From Geoalkalibacter halelectricus (lineage in GTDB: Bacteria; Desulfobacterota; Desulfuromonadia; Desulfuromonadales; Geoalkalibacteraceae), in assembly GCF_025263685.1 (NCBI RefSeq), contig NZ_CP092109.1, forward strand, positions 1,985,001-2,049,000: a DNA stretch of 64,000 nucleotides, given 5' to 3'. The notes beneath the pieces were generated by a model, which was not told the origin of the DNA, did not search any database, and saw nothing but the letters and a program-made list of their open reading frames with translations. Position numbers and translations under genes: made by a program. Positions within the stretch are counted from its first letter, which is position 1; each line of letters opens with the position of its first letter. Positions 1 through 9,005 of this stretch are shown here, one piece after another.

Positions 1-1
1 C

Positions 2-1090
2 GCCATCAAGCTCGCCACCCCCCTGGCCATCGTGTCTTCTCTGGCCCAGGCTGCGCAGCGCCGGGTGCTGATCAAGGGCGGCCGCTACCTCGAAGCCCTC
101 GCCGAAGCCGATGCCATTATTCTTGACAAGACCGGCACCCTCACCGAGGCCCTGCCTGAAGTCATCGAGGTGCTGCCCTTCGGCAACTACACCCGCGATT
201 TCATCCTGCGCCAGGCAGCTTGCGTCGAAGAGCATTTCCTCCATCCCGTCGCCCACGCCGTGGTGCAGAAGGCCGCCGCCGAAGGTCTAAGCCATGCCGA
301 GGAGCACGCCGCCGTCGAATACGTGGTGGCCCACGGCATCGTCTCGCGCCTGCACGGCGAACGCATTCTGGTAGGCAGCCGTCATTTCGTGCACGAGGAC
401 GAAAAGGTCGACGTGGCGCCGGCCGACGAGCGGGTCGCGGCTTTCGCCGCAAAGGGCTACTCCATCCTCTATGTGGCCATCGGCGGCAAACTGGCCGGCG
501 TCATCGCCATCCACGACCCTCTGCGCGGTGAGGCGCCGGAATTCATCCGCGCCCTGCCCGGGGCAGGCTTCAAACGGGTGATTCTGCTGACCGGCGACAA
601 CGAGGCCACCGCCGCGACCGTCGCCAGGAGCCTGGGCATCAGCGAGTATTACGCCCGCGCCTTCCCCGATCGCAAGGTCGAAATCGTGACGCAATTGCAG
701 CAGCAAGGGTTCAAGGTGGCCATGGTCGGCGACGGCATCAATGATTCACCGGCCCTGGCCCAGGCCGACGTCGGCATTTCCATGCGTCACGGTGCGGACA
801 TCGCCAAGGAGGCCGCCGACGTGGTCCTCATGGAGGGCACCCTGCACGACATTCTGGCGGCGCGCGCAATCGCCCGCTCGGGGCTCGAACTGATCCGCCG
901 CAACTACCGGACCATCGTCGGCGTCAACACCGCCGCCATCCTTCTCGCCATCACCGGGCTCACCCCCCCGCTGTTCTCGGCCATGCTGCACAACGCCAGC
1001 ACGGTGGGCGTGGCCTTCAACGCACTACAACCCTTGCGTCGCGCCCGAGCCGCCCAAACCCCGGGCCCTGAGCGATCAACACCACGCTAA
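2..1090 (+). CDS. Heavy-metal translocating P1B-type ATPase, C-terminal part
   Basis: This is the C-terminal part of an ion pump that uses ATP to move a transition metal across the cytoplasmic membrane. The frame is already open at base 2, so the N-terminus and the CPx-type metal channel lie outside the window. The phosphorylation motif DKTGT lies at about visible residue 42, followed by the nucleotide-binding domain with an HP pair (FLHPVAHA) and then GDGINDSPAL. A last hydrophobic stretch (VNTAAILLAITGLT) precedes a short basic tail. The next gene starts 14 bases later and encodes an HMA2-like protein, a usual neighbour of this ATPase subtype. The metal carried cannot be told from the visible part. 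The family is clear. Confidence 0.93.
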   Translation, partial: AIKLATPLAIVSSLAQAAQRRVLIKGGRYLEALAEADAIILDKTGTLTEALPEVIEVLPFGNYTRDFILRQAACVEEHFLHPVAHAVVQKAAAEGLSHAEEHAAVEYVVAHGIVSRLHGERILVGSRHFVHEDEKVDVAPADERVAAFAAKGYSILYVAIGGKLAGVIAIHDPLRGEAPEFIRALPGAGFKRVILLTGDNEATAATVARSLGISEYYARAFPDRKVEIVTQLQQQGFKVAMVGDGINDSPALAQADVGISMRHGADIAKEAADVVLMEGTLHDILAARAIARSGLELIRRNYRTIVGVNTAAILLAITGLTPPLFSAMLHNASTVGVAFNALQPLRRARAAQTPGPERSTPR

Positions 1091-1104
1091 AAGGGAGAGT
1101 CATC

Positions 1105-1542
1105 ATGACCATCCATTCCATCCCGGGTCGTTTACGCCTGCGCCATATGACCCTGCGCAACTCAGAGGTGCGGGAGCAGTTGCGCCGACACGCCGGCCGC
1201 CTTTCCGGCATTCAAGAACTGGACATCAACCCCCGCACGGCGAGCCTTCTGGTACGCTACGATCCGCAAGTGCTCGATTCAGCGACCCTGCATGCCACAC
1301 TTGAGCAACTGGTGCCCGGCGCCGCTCGACCGGCCTCATCCGCCGGCCATACCCACAGCCTCTCTCGGCAACTTTCGCGTGACGAGCGCAAAAAACTCGC
1401 CTATGCCATGCTCACATCCCTGGGAACCAGCCTGCTGGCCCTGCTGGTTCACGGCAAGAAGGCCCATGTCATTGCCGGATGTGTGTTTCTTGCCGGGCTT
1501 GGCCTCCATCTGAGCGACAAGAAAAAATTTCTGTGCTCCTGA
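1105..1542 (+). CDS. HMA2-like heavy-metal-associated domain protein
   Basis: This 145-residue protein starts with a ferredoxin-like heavy-metal-associated fold (IPGRLRLR, then VRYDPQVLDSATL at about 50-62). It lacks the CxxC metal pair of classic HMA domains. A hydrophobic C-terminal segment (about residues 96-137, AMLTSLGTSLLALLVHG and IAGCVFLAGLGL) suggests one or two membrane spans. It has a good ribosome binding site (AAGGGAG) and follows the P-type ATPase by 14 bases, so both are probably one transcript. HMA2-type proteins commonly sit beside or inside such ATPases. A role as accessory or regulatory subunit is inferred, and metal binding is doubtful without the cysteines. Confidence 0.72.
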   Translation: MTIHSIPGRLRLRHMTLRNSEVREQLRRHAGRLSGIQELDINPRTASLLVRYDPQVLDSATLHATLEQLVPGAARPASSAGHTHSLSRQLSRDERKKLAYAMLTSLGTSLLALLVHGKKAHVIAGCVFLAGLGLHLSDKKKFLCS

Positions 1543-1595
1543 AGTCGCGGCAGTTGCGCGTTTTTTTGACTGGCGGCAAATGCTGGACGCCCTCT

Positions 1596-1618
1596 TCTTC
1601 GTTATGATATAACATTTA
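1596..1618. promoter_or_regulatory. Candidate Zur operator upstream of zrgA
   Basis: The palindrome GTTAT-GAT-ATAAC (1601-1613) extended by ATTT closely matches the right half and centre of the known Zur consensus (GTTATANTATAAC core with ATTTC flank). It lies about 60 bases before the ATG of a ZrgA/DUF2796 gene, a family known to be zinc regulated. Zur with zinc would repress the operon. The operator call rests on one sequence match plus gene function; no Zur gene is in the window. Confidence 0.55.
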
Positions 1619-1676
1619 CGCCTGCCGCCCAGACCAGATTGGCCCCTCGACCTTTTTTCACCCAGGAGAACAGCCC

Positions 1677-2248
1677 ATGACTCGACTGTTGGTATTCCTT
1701 CTCGCCCTCATTTTTGTTTTACCGCTTACCGCTGCGGCCCACCCAACCCACGGCGTTCACGAGCATGGCGTGGCCGATCTGCGGGTGGCCGTGGACGGCG
1801 AGGAGGTGCTCATCGAGATGGAGAGCCCCCTGGACAATTTGGTCGGCTTCGAGCACCGGCCGCGCACCGACGCGCAACGCGCCGCCCTGGAGGAGGCCAT
1901 GGCGCGCCTGGCGCGCTTTGAGCAACTGTTCGGCTTGCCCGCGGCGGCTGCCTGCGCGGTCAAGGAACATCGCCTGCAATCGCCCTGGCCGACAGAGACC
2001 GCAAAGCACGACCACGGCCACGCAAAACAATCCGCCCATTCCCATTCCCATGGCCACGCTCACGATGACGGCCATGCCGACGTCAGCCTGAGCTATCTGC
2101 TCAAATGCGCCAACCCCGAAGCGCTGACCGAACTGGAAGTGCGCTGGTTCGAAGTTTTCCCGCGCACCGAACGAATCCGCGCCGAGAGCGCAACACCGCG
2201 CGGCCAGGGTTCGGTCACTCTGCGCAAAGACCATCCGCGTCTGCCCCT

Positions 2249-2252
<4 letters not shown>
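1677..2252 (+). CDS. zrgA: ZrgA-family (DUF2796) periplasmic zinc-uptake protein
   Basis: This 191-residue exported protein probably binds zinc for the ABC transporter encoded next to it. It starts with a signal peptide (hydrophobic residues 4-20, cleavage near AAAHP). A conserved HGVHEHGVADLRVAVDG stretch follows at about 24-41, with the DUF2796 core after it. A histidine-rich loop sits at about 104-130 (HDHGHAKQ, HSHSHGHAHDDGHAD), typical of zinc-handling proteins. The start has an AGGAGA site eight bases upstream. The stop overlaps the next start (ATGA). A Zur-like palindrome lies upstream. The family is clear; the exact role (zinc chaperone or binding component) is inferred. Confidence 0.85.
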
Positions 2253-2961
<709 letters not shown>

Positions 2962-2965
<4 letters not shown>

Positions 2966-4227
2966 TTCCGGCCTGGCACCTGAGTTGGCGCAGCCTGCTC
3001 AACCGTCGGCTGACGGTGGCCCTGACGGTGATCGCCGTTTCCCTGTCGGTGGCGCTGCTGCTCGGCGTCGAGCGCTTGCGCAGCGACGCGCGCGCGGGTT
3101 TCGCCCAGACCATCGCCGGCACCGACCTGGTGGTGGGTGCGCGTAGCGGACCGGTCCAATTGCTGCTCTACACTGTGTTTCACATCGGCAATCCCACCAA
3201 CAACATTTCCTGGCAGAGCATCGAGAAAATCGCCGCCCATCCTCAGGTGGATTGGCTGGTGCCCATTTCCCTGGGCGATTCCCACCGCGGATTTCGCGTC
3301 GTGGGCACCAGCGACGCCTATTTCGAGCATTACCGCTACGGACGCAACCGTGCCCTGGCCTTCGCCCAGGGCGGCCCCTTCAACGAGGTCTTCGACGCCG
3401 TCATCGGTGCGGAAGTCGCCGCCCGCTTCGGTTATGAATTGGGAGAGGAAATCATTCTGAGTCACGGCGCCGGTGCCGGGGTGAGCTTCGCCGCCCACGA
3501 CGACAAACCCTTTACCCTGGTCGGCGTTCTGGCGCGCACCGGCACTCCGGTGGACCGCTCGGTGCTGGTGAGCCTGGAGGGCATCGAGGCGATTCACCTT
3601 GGCTGGCAGGGCGGCGCGCCCATCCCCGGGCTCAGCATCGCCCCGGAGCAGGTCCACCGCTTCGACCTCAGTCCCAAATCGGTGACCGCCGCCCTGGTCG
3701 GGCTCAAATCGCGCACCGCCATCTTTCAGGTGCAGCGCTTCGTCAACACTTACCGCGACGAGCCGCTGCTGGCGGTGCTGCCCGGCGCCACCCTGCAGGA
3801 ACTCTGGGGGCTCATCGGCGTAGCAGAAAAAGCCCTGCTGGCGGTCTCCGCCCTGGTGGTTCTGGTCGGTCTGGCGGGACTGACCGCCGTCATCATGGCC
3901 AGCCTCGGCGAGCGGCGCCGCGAACTGGCCATTTTACGTTCCCTGGGCGCCGGCCCGAGGCACATCTTCATGCTTCTGGCCCTCGAAGGCCTGGTGCTGA
4001 GCCTCCTCGGTTGCCTGGGTGGACTGGCCCTGCTCTACGGCGGCATCGCCCTGGTCGGCCCCTGGCTTGAAGCGCACTACGGTCTGCTGCTAAGTTTAGG
4101 CCTGCCCTCGCCCTCGGAATGGCGCCTGCTCGGCGCGGTGGTCGGCGCCGCCTTGTTGGCGAGCCTGGTGCCGGCCGTGCGCGCCTATCGCTATTCCCTG
4201 GCCGACGGCATGACCCTGAGGATTTAA
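2962..4227 (+). CDS. ABC transporter permease, MacB/FtsX type
   Basis: This 421-residue inner-membrane protein has the MacB/FtsX layout. There is one N-terminal membrane span (about residues 14-37), a large periplasmic domain (about 40-270), then three C-terminal spans (about 285-310, 335-365 and 385-410). The RRRELAILRSLGA motif before the second C-terminal span is the usual coupling region of this family. Its ATG overlaps the stop of the ATPase gene (ATGA), and the DUF3299 gene follows after three bases. Proteins of this layout often do not transport small ions themselves but couple ATP use to envelope proteins. In this operon the zinc-binding partner makes a role in zinc acquisition likely. 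Confidence 0.88.
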
Positions 4228-4230
4228 ACG

Positions 4231-4833
4231 ATGAAACGCACCTTTGCTTCTCTTTCGGCCACCTTTCTTCTGACCCTCGCCCTGAGCCTGGCGCTCGGCA
4301 TGCCGTCGGCGGAGACCTCCTCGGGCGAGTATGAAATCGGCGAGCGTCTGGCCCCGACCGGACAGAAACAGACCGGAAGCTATGACTCCATCACCTGGGA
4401 CGACCTGATTCCACCCGACTGGCTCTCGCAGGAATGGCTCGACAGCCTCAACGTCGACGACTTCGAAGATGACGACCCGCGCGCCGCGGAGCTGCTGGCC
4501 GTCATTATGGAGAAATGGAATCAGGCGCCGGTGGTGGAGGAAATCAACGGCCGCAAGGGGCGTATCGCCGGTTTCGTCGTGCCCCTCGAGGGCGACGACC
4601 GTCACATTTACGAATTCCTGCTGGTGCCCTATTTCGGCGCCTGCATTCATGTTCCCCCACCCCCGGCCAACCAGATCATCCATGTGCTGCCGGACAAGCC
4701 CATTCCCTCCCAGTGGCTGATGACCGCGGTCTGGGTAAAAGGCACCTTCGAGGTCGAACGCCTCGATTCGGATCTGGGCAGCGCCGGTTATCGTCTGCAG
4801 GCGGTCGAGGTGGAGGAGTTTCTGGGTTATTAG
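4231..4833 (+). CDS. DUF3299 exported protein of the zinc operon
   Basis: This 200-residue protein carries an N-terminal signal peptide (hydrophobic residues 5-25, cleavage near PSAET) followed by an acidic region and the DUF3299 core. The motifs RIAGFVVPLEGD and LLVPYFGACIHVPPPPANQ are characteristic; the cysteine-histidine pair CIH could bind metal. It begins three bases after the permease stop, so it is the last gene of the zrg-type operon. DUF3299 proteins are frequent in the same operons in other Proteobacteria. The biochemical function is unknown. Confidence 0.82.
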   Translation: MKRTFASLSATFLLTLALSLALGMPSAETSSGEYEIGERLAPTGQKQTGSYDSITWDDLIPPDWLSQEWLDSLNVDDFEDDDPRAAELLAVIMEKWNQAPVVEEINGRKGRIAGFVVPLEGDDRHIYEFLLVPYFGACIHVPPPPANQIIHVLPDKPIPSQWLMTAVWVKGTFEVERLDSDLGSAGYRLQAVEVEEFLGY

Positions 4834-4881
4834 CCGCCTTTCAAAGCAGGGGCTGAAGCGACACCACCCCCGTTGCGGATC

Positions 4882-4920
4882 AAAAAGCAATCGGCCGCCA
4901 CCTTTCAGTGTGCGGCCGAT
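4882..4920 (-). terminator. Rho-independent terminator of the four-helix-bundle gene
   Basis: A perfect nine-base stem (ATCGGCCGC at 4890-4898 with its complement at 4912-4920) encloses a 13-base loop. On the minus strand it is followed by TTTTT (4886-4882). It starts five bases past the stop of the minus-strand gene at 4926. There is no T-run on the plus side, so it is not a good terminator for the zinc operon. Confidence 0.75.
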
Positions 4921-4925
4921 CAGAA

Positions 4926-5549
4926 TTAGCTCCGCTGCCTGTTTCTCTCCTGAAGACGCGCGCGGGTCATGCGTTCGCGCAGACCACCTTCCTGTAAAAA
5001 GGCCGTTTCAAGCTGGGACAATTGCCGATCCAGCAAATAATTGGCCTGGTGGATCAGGCAGATGATGATGTTGGCCACCACCTCGGGGGGCCGCGTTTCG
5101 ATAAACGGCTTATAGGTCGCATAGGACTCAGGGGACGGATGCGACTCAGGGAGTGTTCGCTTCCCATCCGTCCCATTTGTCCTGTCTGTCCCAGGTTTTT
5201 GCCGTCCCAATCGGCGGACATAGACGGCTTCCTTGCTGTCCTTTTCCCACCGGGGCTTTCCGCGCACCCTGAGAAAATCACAGTAATCCGCCAGAAGTTC
5301 CTCAAGACTGGCGCGCGCCACATTGGTCAGCTTGATCTCAGTCTCCTTGGAAGTACCTGAAGCCTGACTGCCTTCGATGATGTTCTGCTTGCCGGAACGC
5401 GCCGCCTGCACCATCTGGTCATGAGTGCGACTGCGGCGGTCCACGTAGCGATTGCAAAACCAGACGGTGGCATCGTAAACGATTTCCGCCTTGCGATAGG
5501 AGAGTAGATTGCGGTATCCGCCGTGGGGTGGAATAAACCCTTGAGACAT
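4926..5549 (-). CDS. Four-helix-bundle suffix-domain protein
   Basis: This 207-residue protein has the S23-like four-helix-bundle fold: the block VDRRSRTHDQMVQAARSG with QNIIEGSQASGTSKETEIK (about 37-72) and the C-terminal helix NIIICLIHQANYLLDRQL (about 161-178). The function is unknown; relatives are found in many phyla. A low-complexity insert (GTDRTNGTDGKR, about 118-129) splits the fold and comes from G-rich repeated DNA. The start codon lies inside the ACATG target duplication of the Tn7-like element, so the gene has lost its natural ribosome binding site, which now sits at the other end of the transposon, near glmS. No good Shine-Dalgarno remains upstream. The coding frame is intact. 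Confidence 0.8.
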   Translation of the reverse strand: MSQGFIPPHGGYRNLLSYRKAEIVYDATVWFCNRYVDRRSRTHDQMVQAARSGKQNIIEGSQASGTSKETEIKLTNVARASLEELLADYCDFLRVRGKPRWEKDSKEAVYVRRLGRQKPGTDRTNGTDGKRTLPESHPSPESYATYKPFIETRPPEVVANIIICLIHQANYLLDRQLSQLETAFLQEGGLRERMTRARLQERNRQRS

Positions 5550-5550
5550 G
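5546..5550. repeat. Left target-site duplication (ACATG)
   Basis: The five bases just outside the left end of the Tn7-like element are ACATG, identical to the five just outside the right end. A five-base duplication is standard for Tn7-type elements. It contains the start codon of the minus-strand gene at 4926-5549. Confidence 0.95.
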
Positions 5551-5698
5551 TGTAAACTTACAAAAAAGTATCATCCTTTCGGACGTATAACTTATTGATT
5601 ATTCATAGACCACTTCATCGCACTTTTGATAAAGTATCATACTTTCTTTCGCGCATTCCCCTTTCTACAAAGAAATCTGTGACAAAAAAGTATCATAC
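5551..5698. repeat. Tn7-like left end with three spaced TnsB-type sites
   Basis: Three similar 19-20 base sites lie at 5557-5576, 5624-5642 and 5680-5698, all in the same direction and each containing AAAGTATCAT preceded by an A-rich or T/G-rich stretch. The first is next to the terminal TGTAAAC. Three separated sites on the left and tandem sites on the right is the arrangement known for Tn7. Binding by TnsB is inferred. The sites and the spacers between them are AT-rich and contain no gene. Confidence 0.88.
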
Positions 5699-5757
5699 AA
5701 GCTTGAAATTAAACAAAATTTCAATGTGGCGATATTGTCAATGATTCTTAGATGCCC

Positions 5758-6615
5758 TCATCGGCTCCATTCATAGTAGCCACCTCTTCGAAGGAAGCGA
5801 CCTGCATCTACCTGGATGGCTGCCAAGGCAGCCCGCATTCCCACCTTTGAGATTGGGGGGCTATAATTGTAGCGCCCTCCGGTGTTATCAAAAAATCTAC
5901 CGTCAGCAGTGACCATCAAATAACTTTCAGTCATCTCGGCATTAGACTCTACAACCATTGTAGTGTATTCAGCCATCCTGCGGTGCTTAGCAACATACAA
6001 ATCAAATTCGGCCGTTGAAATCGCGAAGGTTTCTCTGGAATTTACCTCGGATATGTTGAGTGCCTGGAAGATTTTCCATCGATCAGGGCGAGTCTCCATG
6101 ATGAATTCAGACAAATCGTCATCTTTTGTCCACCATGAAACAGTCGTATTTATTTTTAAATGCATTCCGAAATTTTTGACAGCTTTGGCCATTTCGATGT
6201 AATGCTCATGGTAAACAGGCGCCCCGTGAACTGAACGGCCAGAACTAAAATTGTTTTCGGATGACAAACTATCGACACTCATCCCAACCCAATCAAGTAC
6301 TTGGGCATACTGTTTGAGCCACTTGTCACTTAATTGACTGATATTTGTAACGACACAAGTTGTCAGTCCCTTTGAATGCGCGTGGCGAACAACATTATAT
6401 AGATGCGGGTACAGGAGGGGTTCACCGCCGACAAAGGTAATCTTTTCAACTCCTAAATCGCGGCATTCGTTGATGATTCGCTCCGCCTCACGCTGCGGCA
6501 TTGTTTGGGCATGACTGGGAGGGGCGAAGCAGAACTTGCAGCACATATTGCACGCAGTTGTCAGAAACAGATTGACGGACGGAACAACAGTATTGACGAC
6601 ATCTTGATGGCCCAT
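5758..6615 (-). CDS. Prokaryotic viperin (antiviral radical SAM enzyme)
   Basis: This 285-residue protein is a radical SAM enzyme of the viperin family. Viperins convert CTP, and in bacteria also UTP or GTP, to 3'-deoxy-3',4'-didehydro nucleotides that stop viral RNA synthesis. The 4Fe-4S motif CNMCCKFC (C22, C26, C29) is followed by KITFVGGEPLLYPH, NTTVSW, DRWKIFQALNI and the viperin-type ending FLRRGGYYEWSR, which resembles the end of human viperin. The length is typical. A strong AAGGAGG site precedes the ATG. It is the last cargo gene before the left end, 83 bases after a large putative nuclease gene, and is probably transcribed with it. The family call is firm; which nucleotide is used cannot be read from the sequence. 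Confidence 0.92.
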   Translation of the reverse strand: MGHQDVVNTVVPSVNLFLTTACNMCCKFCFAPPSHAQTMPQREAERIINECRDLGVEKITFVGGEPLLYPHLYNVVRHAHSKGLTTCVVTNISQLSDKWLKQYAQVLDWVGMSVDSLSSENNFSSGRSVHGAPVYHEHYIEMAKAVKNFGMHLKINTTVSWWTKDDDLSEFIMETRPDRWKIFQALNISEVNSRETFAISTAEFDLYVAKHRRMAEYTTMVVESNAEMTESYLMVTADGRFFDNTGGRYNYSPPISKVGMRAALAAIQVDAGRFLRRGGYYEWSR

Positions 6616-6698
6616 GAGAAACCTCCTTGCTCGGGTGATGGTTTGCGCATGGCAAGCACCGAGCCGAAGGAAGAATTTCAGGATCTTTAAGTTGCCCT

Positions 6699-8936
6699 CT
6701 AAACTGCGTAGTTCGCTATAACCGCTCCGTCAATTGTCAGGGGTTCCAGTTTATCTGGGCCCAGCACTGGCTCTGGAATCAAGTGCCTCCAAACAGCTCC
6801 GGACTGAATAGCATCAGCCACGTCTTCAGCGCTAGCCTCTCTTAAAACATCTTTCATGTTGTCACGATTCATTATTTTGTCAAGATCTTCTTCCATGGAA
6901 AGTTTAGACATTAATTCCCTCAATGCGTTCCAGTCTTCATCAGAAGCATGTCCCGTCACGACTCTGTCGTATAACTCTGGGGACAGGGCTTCAGACGCAA
7001 TCTCTTTCATCTTGAGCCAGGCCTTAAGAATCGGTGTTGTCCCTTGCAATAATAATTGCAGCTCGAATAGACTAACTTTTCGGAAACCATTAAAAAATTT
7101 ATGATCATATTCGAATGAGGATGAAACAATCAGAGATACAATTCTTAATCTGTCAAACGTATCGCTAATCTCAAGCCAATCGCAAACTATTGGATAATTG
7201 TCCTTGAGAGCGACAATCGCACGTTCCAATTGAATTCCGGCTTTTTCCAGTTGAGGTAAGTGATTGTGAATCTCCTTGATGGAGGATCTTAAATACGTCA
7301 ACTTCGCTTCGATTAAAAACAAAACGCCATCCTTGTATGCGATGACATCGATTTCAGAAAGAAGACCTTCTTTGTTTTTCAGCTTTTGAGAATCTATTGC
7401 CCTCCAGCCACCAATCCTGAAAATCTCGGCAATTTTATTTTCTTGAAAATCTGAATATTCTTTGTTGCCTTGCCAACTCTGCCGGACAATAGCATTAAAA
7501 AGAACCGTTTTGATATCTGAATGAAAATAACGCATCAAAAGCAGGTAGCCAGCAGGTGTTTTTAAAAATGCCTGGCCATCAATCCTGGTCGGGAATTGGT
7601 CAAGGTTCGCACTCCCCAACTCAAAAATCAACTTCGTATCTTCAAGTGACAATTCTATTTGGTTCCTTCTATTGATTTCTGAAATTTGTTGAATATTTCT
7701 TATTTCTAAAGGGGCGCGAGGAAGAGCATTCATAATTGCATTAGCGAAATCAACTCCCGCTCGCTTCTGTTCCGCCATCGCATGTTGGTACTGTGCCTCA
7801 TAACAACCACTAAACCTATTAAGTATGACAAGGGCCGCCATGAGGTCAATCTGAGCATCTTTGATGGAAATTTTATCAGCAATCCCCAGTTCATCCCCTA
7901 AAAATCGAGTTCCGAAGTAAATTCGCCGAACAACATCTCTTGATATCTCATTTGGTGAGTCTGCAGCCAAATTTTCAGAGGATTTTAAATCCTCAAGATT
8001 GAACCCAGAATAGTAATCATGAAAGATGCGATACTTGGATTCCGTTTGTTCCCAAGCAACTCTCCACGCGTTTCCTCGCGGACGAACAACAGGAATTTCT
8101 TTAGAAAAATCAACAACCCAATCATGCCACTGGAACATCTGGAGAAGGTATTTGGCTTGGGCGCGCTGATCAAATTCCCTGAACAGGGGAAATAGTTCTG
8201 GCTCTTGCCCGTTGTGCAAAGCCTTGATCTGGAGAAACAATTCTTTGTGGATTTGTTTCTGATCAGGCCACTTACGTGAGTTTTCTTTGTCCCCTTTGTA
8301 TTTTTCATTCAGGAGATCCTCAAGCAGTGACAACAAGGTCAGTCGCTTCGCCATGAAGGCCGCTTCTGTCGAAGTTGCGAAATATACCTGCTCAGAAAGG
8401 AGTACGAATGCGCAAAGGATCTCAGCGATACTCGCTTCTTTGATCTCCCAAGTAAATTTCTTTAGCGAAGCATCCATCTTAGCCTGTAGATCTCGAAAGA
8501 ACTCTGAGCCAGCCAATAACTCTCTCGACTGTTCATTGTCCAATGCTTTAAGAAATGGACGATAAGATTCCCAGTGACAATCTCGAAGAAACCCACCATA
8601 ACACCTAAGACTTTTCAGCATTAGTTCCGGGGCGTTTTCAAATCCTGTCGCGACAAATGTTTCACAAACCTTTTCCTGACGGAAGTATGCCCCCCAGTAA
8701 TCTGGAGCATTAGGGGTCAGGCTGACGATTTGCCATCCATACATTGAAGGCAAATCAGATTGCCAGAATTCTTTTAAAAACTTTCTGTCTTTGAAAAATG
8801 GCGAAATCTTATGTTTTTTGGCGCCCGAGAAGGTCATCCGGACTGCTAAATCAAAATCAACATCGAACAATTCACCGATCAACTTTATCTTCTGCTTAGG
8901 GGTTTTAGCCCCTTTAATTTTTTCCGTCATTTCCAT
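6699..8936 (-). CDS. Large protein with a C-terminal PD-(D/E)XK nuclease-like domain
   Basis: This 745-residue protein is not one I recognise. Residues 1-450 look helical and show no named motif. The region 480-580 has the pattern of a PD-(D/E)XK nuclease core: a helix with E499, then D530 (SEIDVIAYKD) and LIEAK (E543, K545), followed by a helix with QLEKAGIQLERA. This resembles the NERD/Mrr-like class. The last 90 residues are acidic and helical. There are no membrane spans or signal peptide. It lies between the viperin gene (83 bases downstream) and the small nuclease-like gene after jetD (69 bases upstream), all on the same strand. A defence role is inferred from place and fold. The ribosome binding site is weak; an in-frame ATG six bases later is an alternative start. 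Confidence 0.75.
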   Translation of the reverse strand: MEMTEKIKGAKTPKQKIKLIGELFDVDFDLAVRMTFSGAKKHKISPFFKDRKFLKEFWQSDLPSMYGWQIVSLTPNAPDYWGAYFRQEKVCETFVATGFENAPELMLKSLRCYGGFLRDCHWESYRPFLKALDNEQSRELLAGSEFFRDLQAKMDASLKKFTWEIKEASIAEILCAFVLLSEQVYFATSTEAAFMAKRLTLLSLLEDLLNEKYKGDKENSRKWPDQKQIHKELFLQIKALHNGQEPELFPLFREFDQRAQAKYLLQMFQWHDWVVDFSKEIPVVRPRGNAWRVAWEQTESKYRIFHDYYSGFNLEDLKSSENLAADSPNEISRDVVRRIYFGTRFLGDELGIADKISIKDAQIDLMAALVILNRFSGCYEAQYQHAMAEQKRAGVDFANAIMNALPRAPLEIRNIQQISEINRRNQIELSLEDTKLIFELGSANLDQFPTRIDGQAFLKTPAGYLLLMRYFHSDIKTVLFNAIVRQSWQGNKEYSDFQENKIAEIFRIGGWRAIDSQKLKNKEGLLSEIDVIAYKDGVLFLIEAKLTYLRSSIKEIHNHLPQLEKAGIQLERAIVALKDNYPIVCDWLEISDTFDRLRIVSLIVSSSFEYDHKFFNGFRKVSLFELQLLLQGTTPILKAWLKMKEIASEALSPELYDRVVTGHASDEDWNALRELMSKLSMEEDLDKIMNRDNMKDVLREASAEDVADAIQSGAVWRHLIPEPVLGPDKLEPLTIDGAVIANYAV

Positions 8937-9005
8937 GTATATCTATACCTAAAAAAGTTTTATTAAGATTGGGGATTTTTGAAACGCATTCAGCAGAAAA
9001 ACAAT

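Noticed and set aside
1566-1610. TTGACT as the -35 box of the zrgA promoter
   Set aside because: No -10 box lies at proper distance; the TATGAT/TATAAC sequences are too far away, so I report only the Zur-like palindrome.
5703-5724. AT-rich inverted repeat after the viperin gene as a terminator
   Set aside because: The eight-base stem is almost all A and T and no T-run follows on the minus strand, so termination is not supported.
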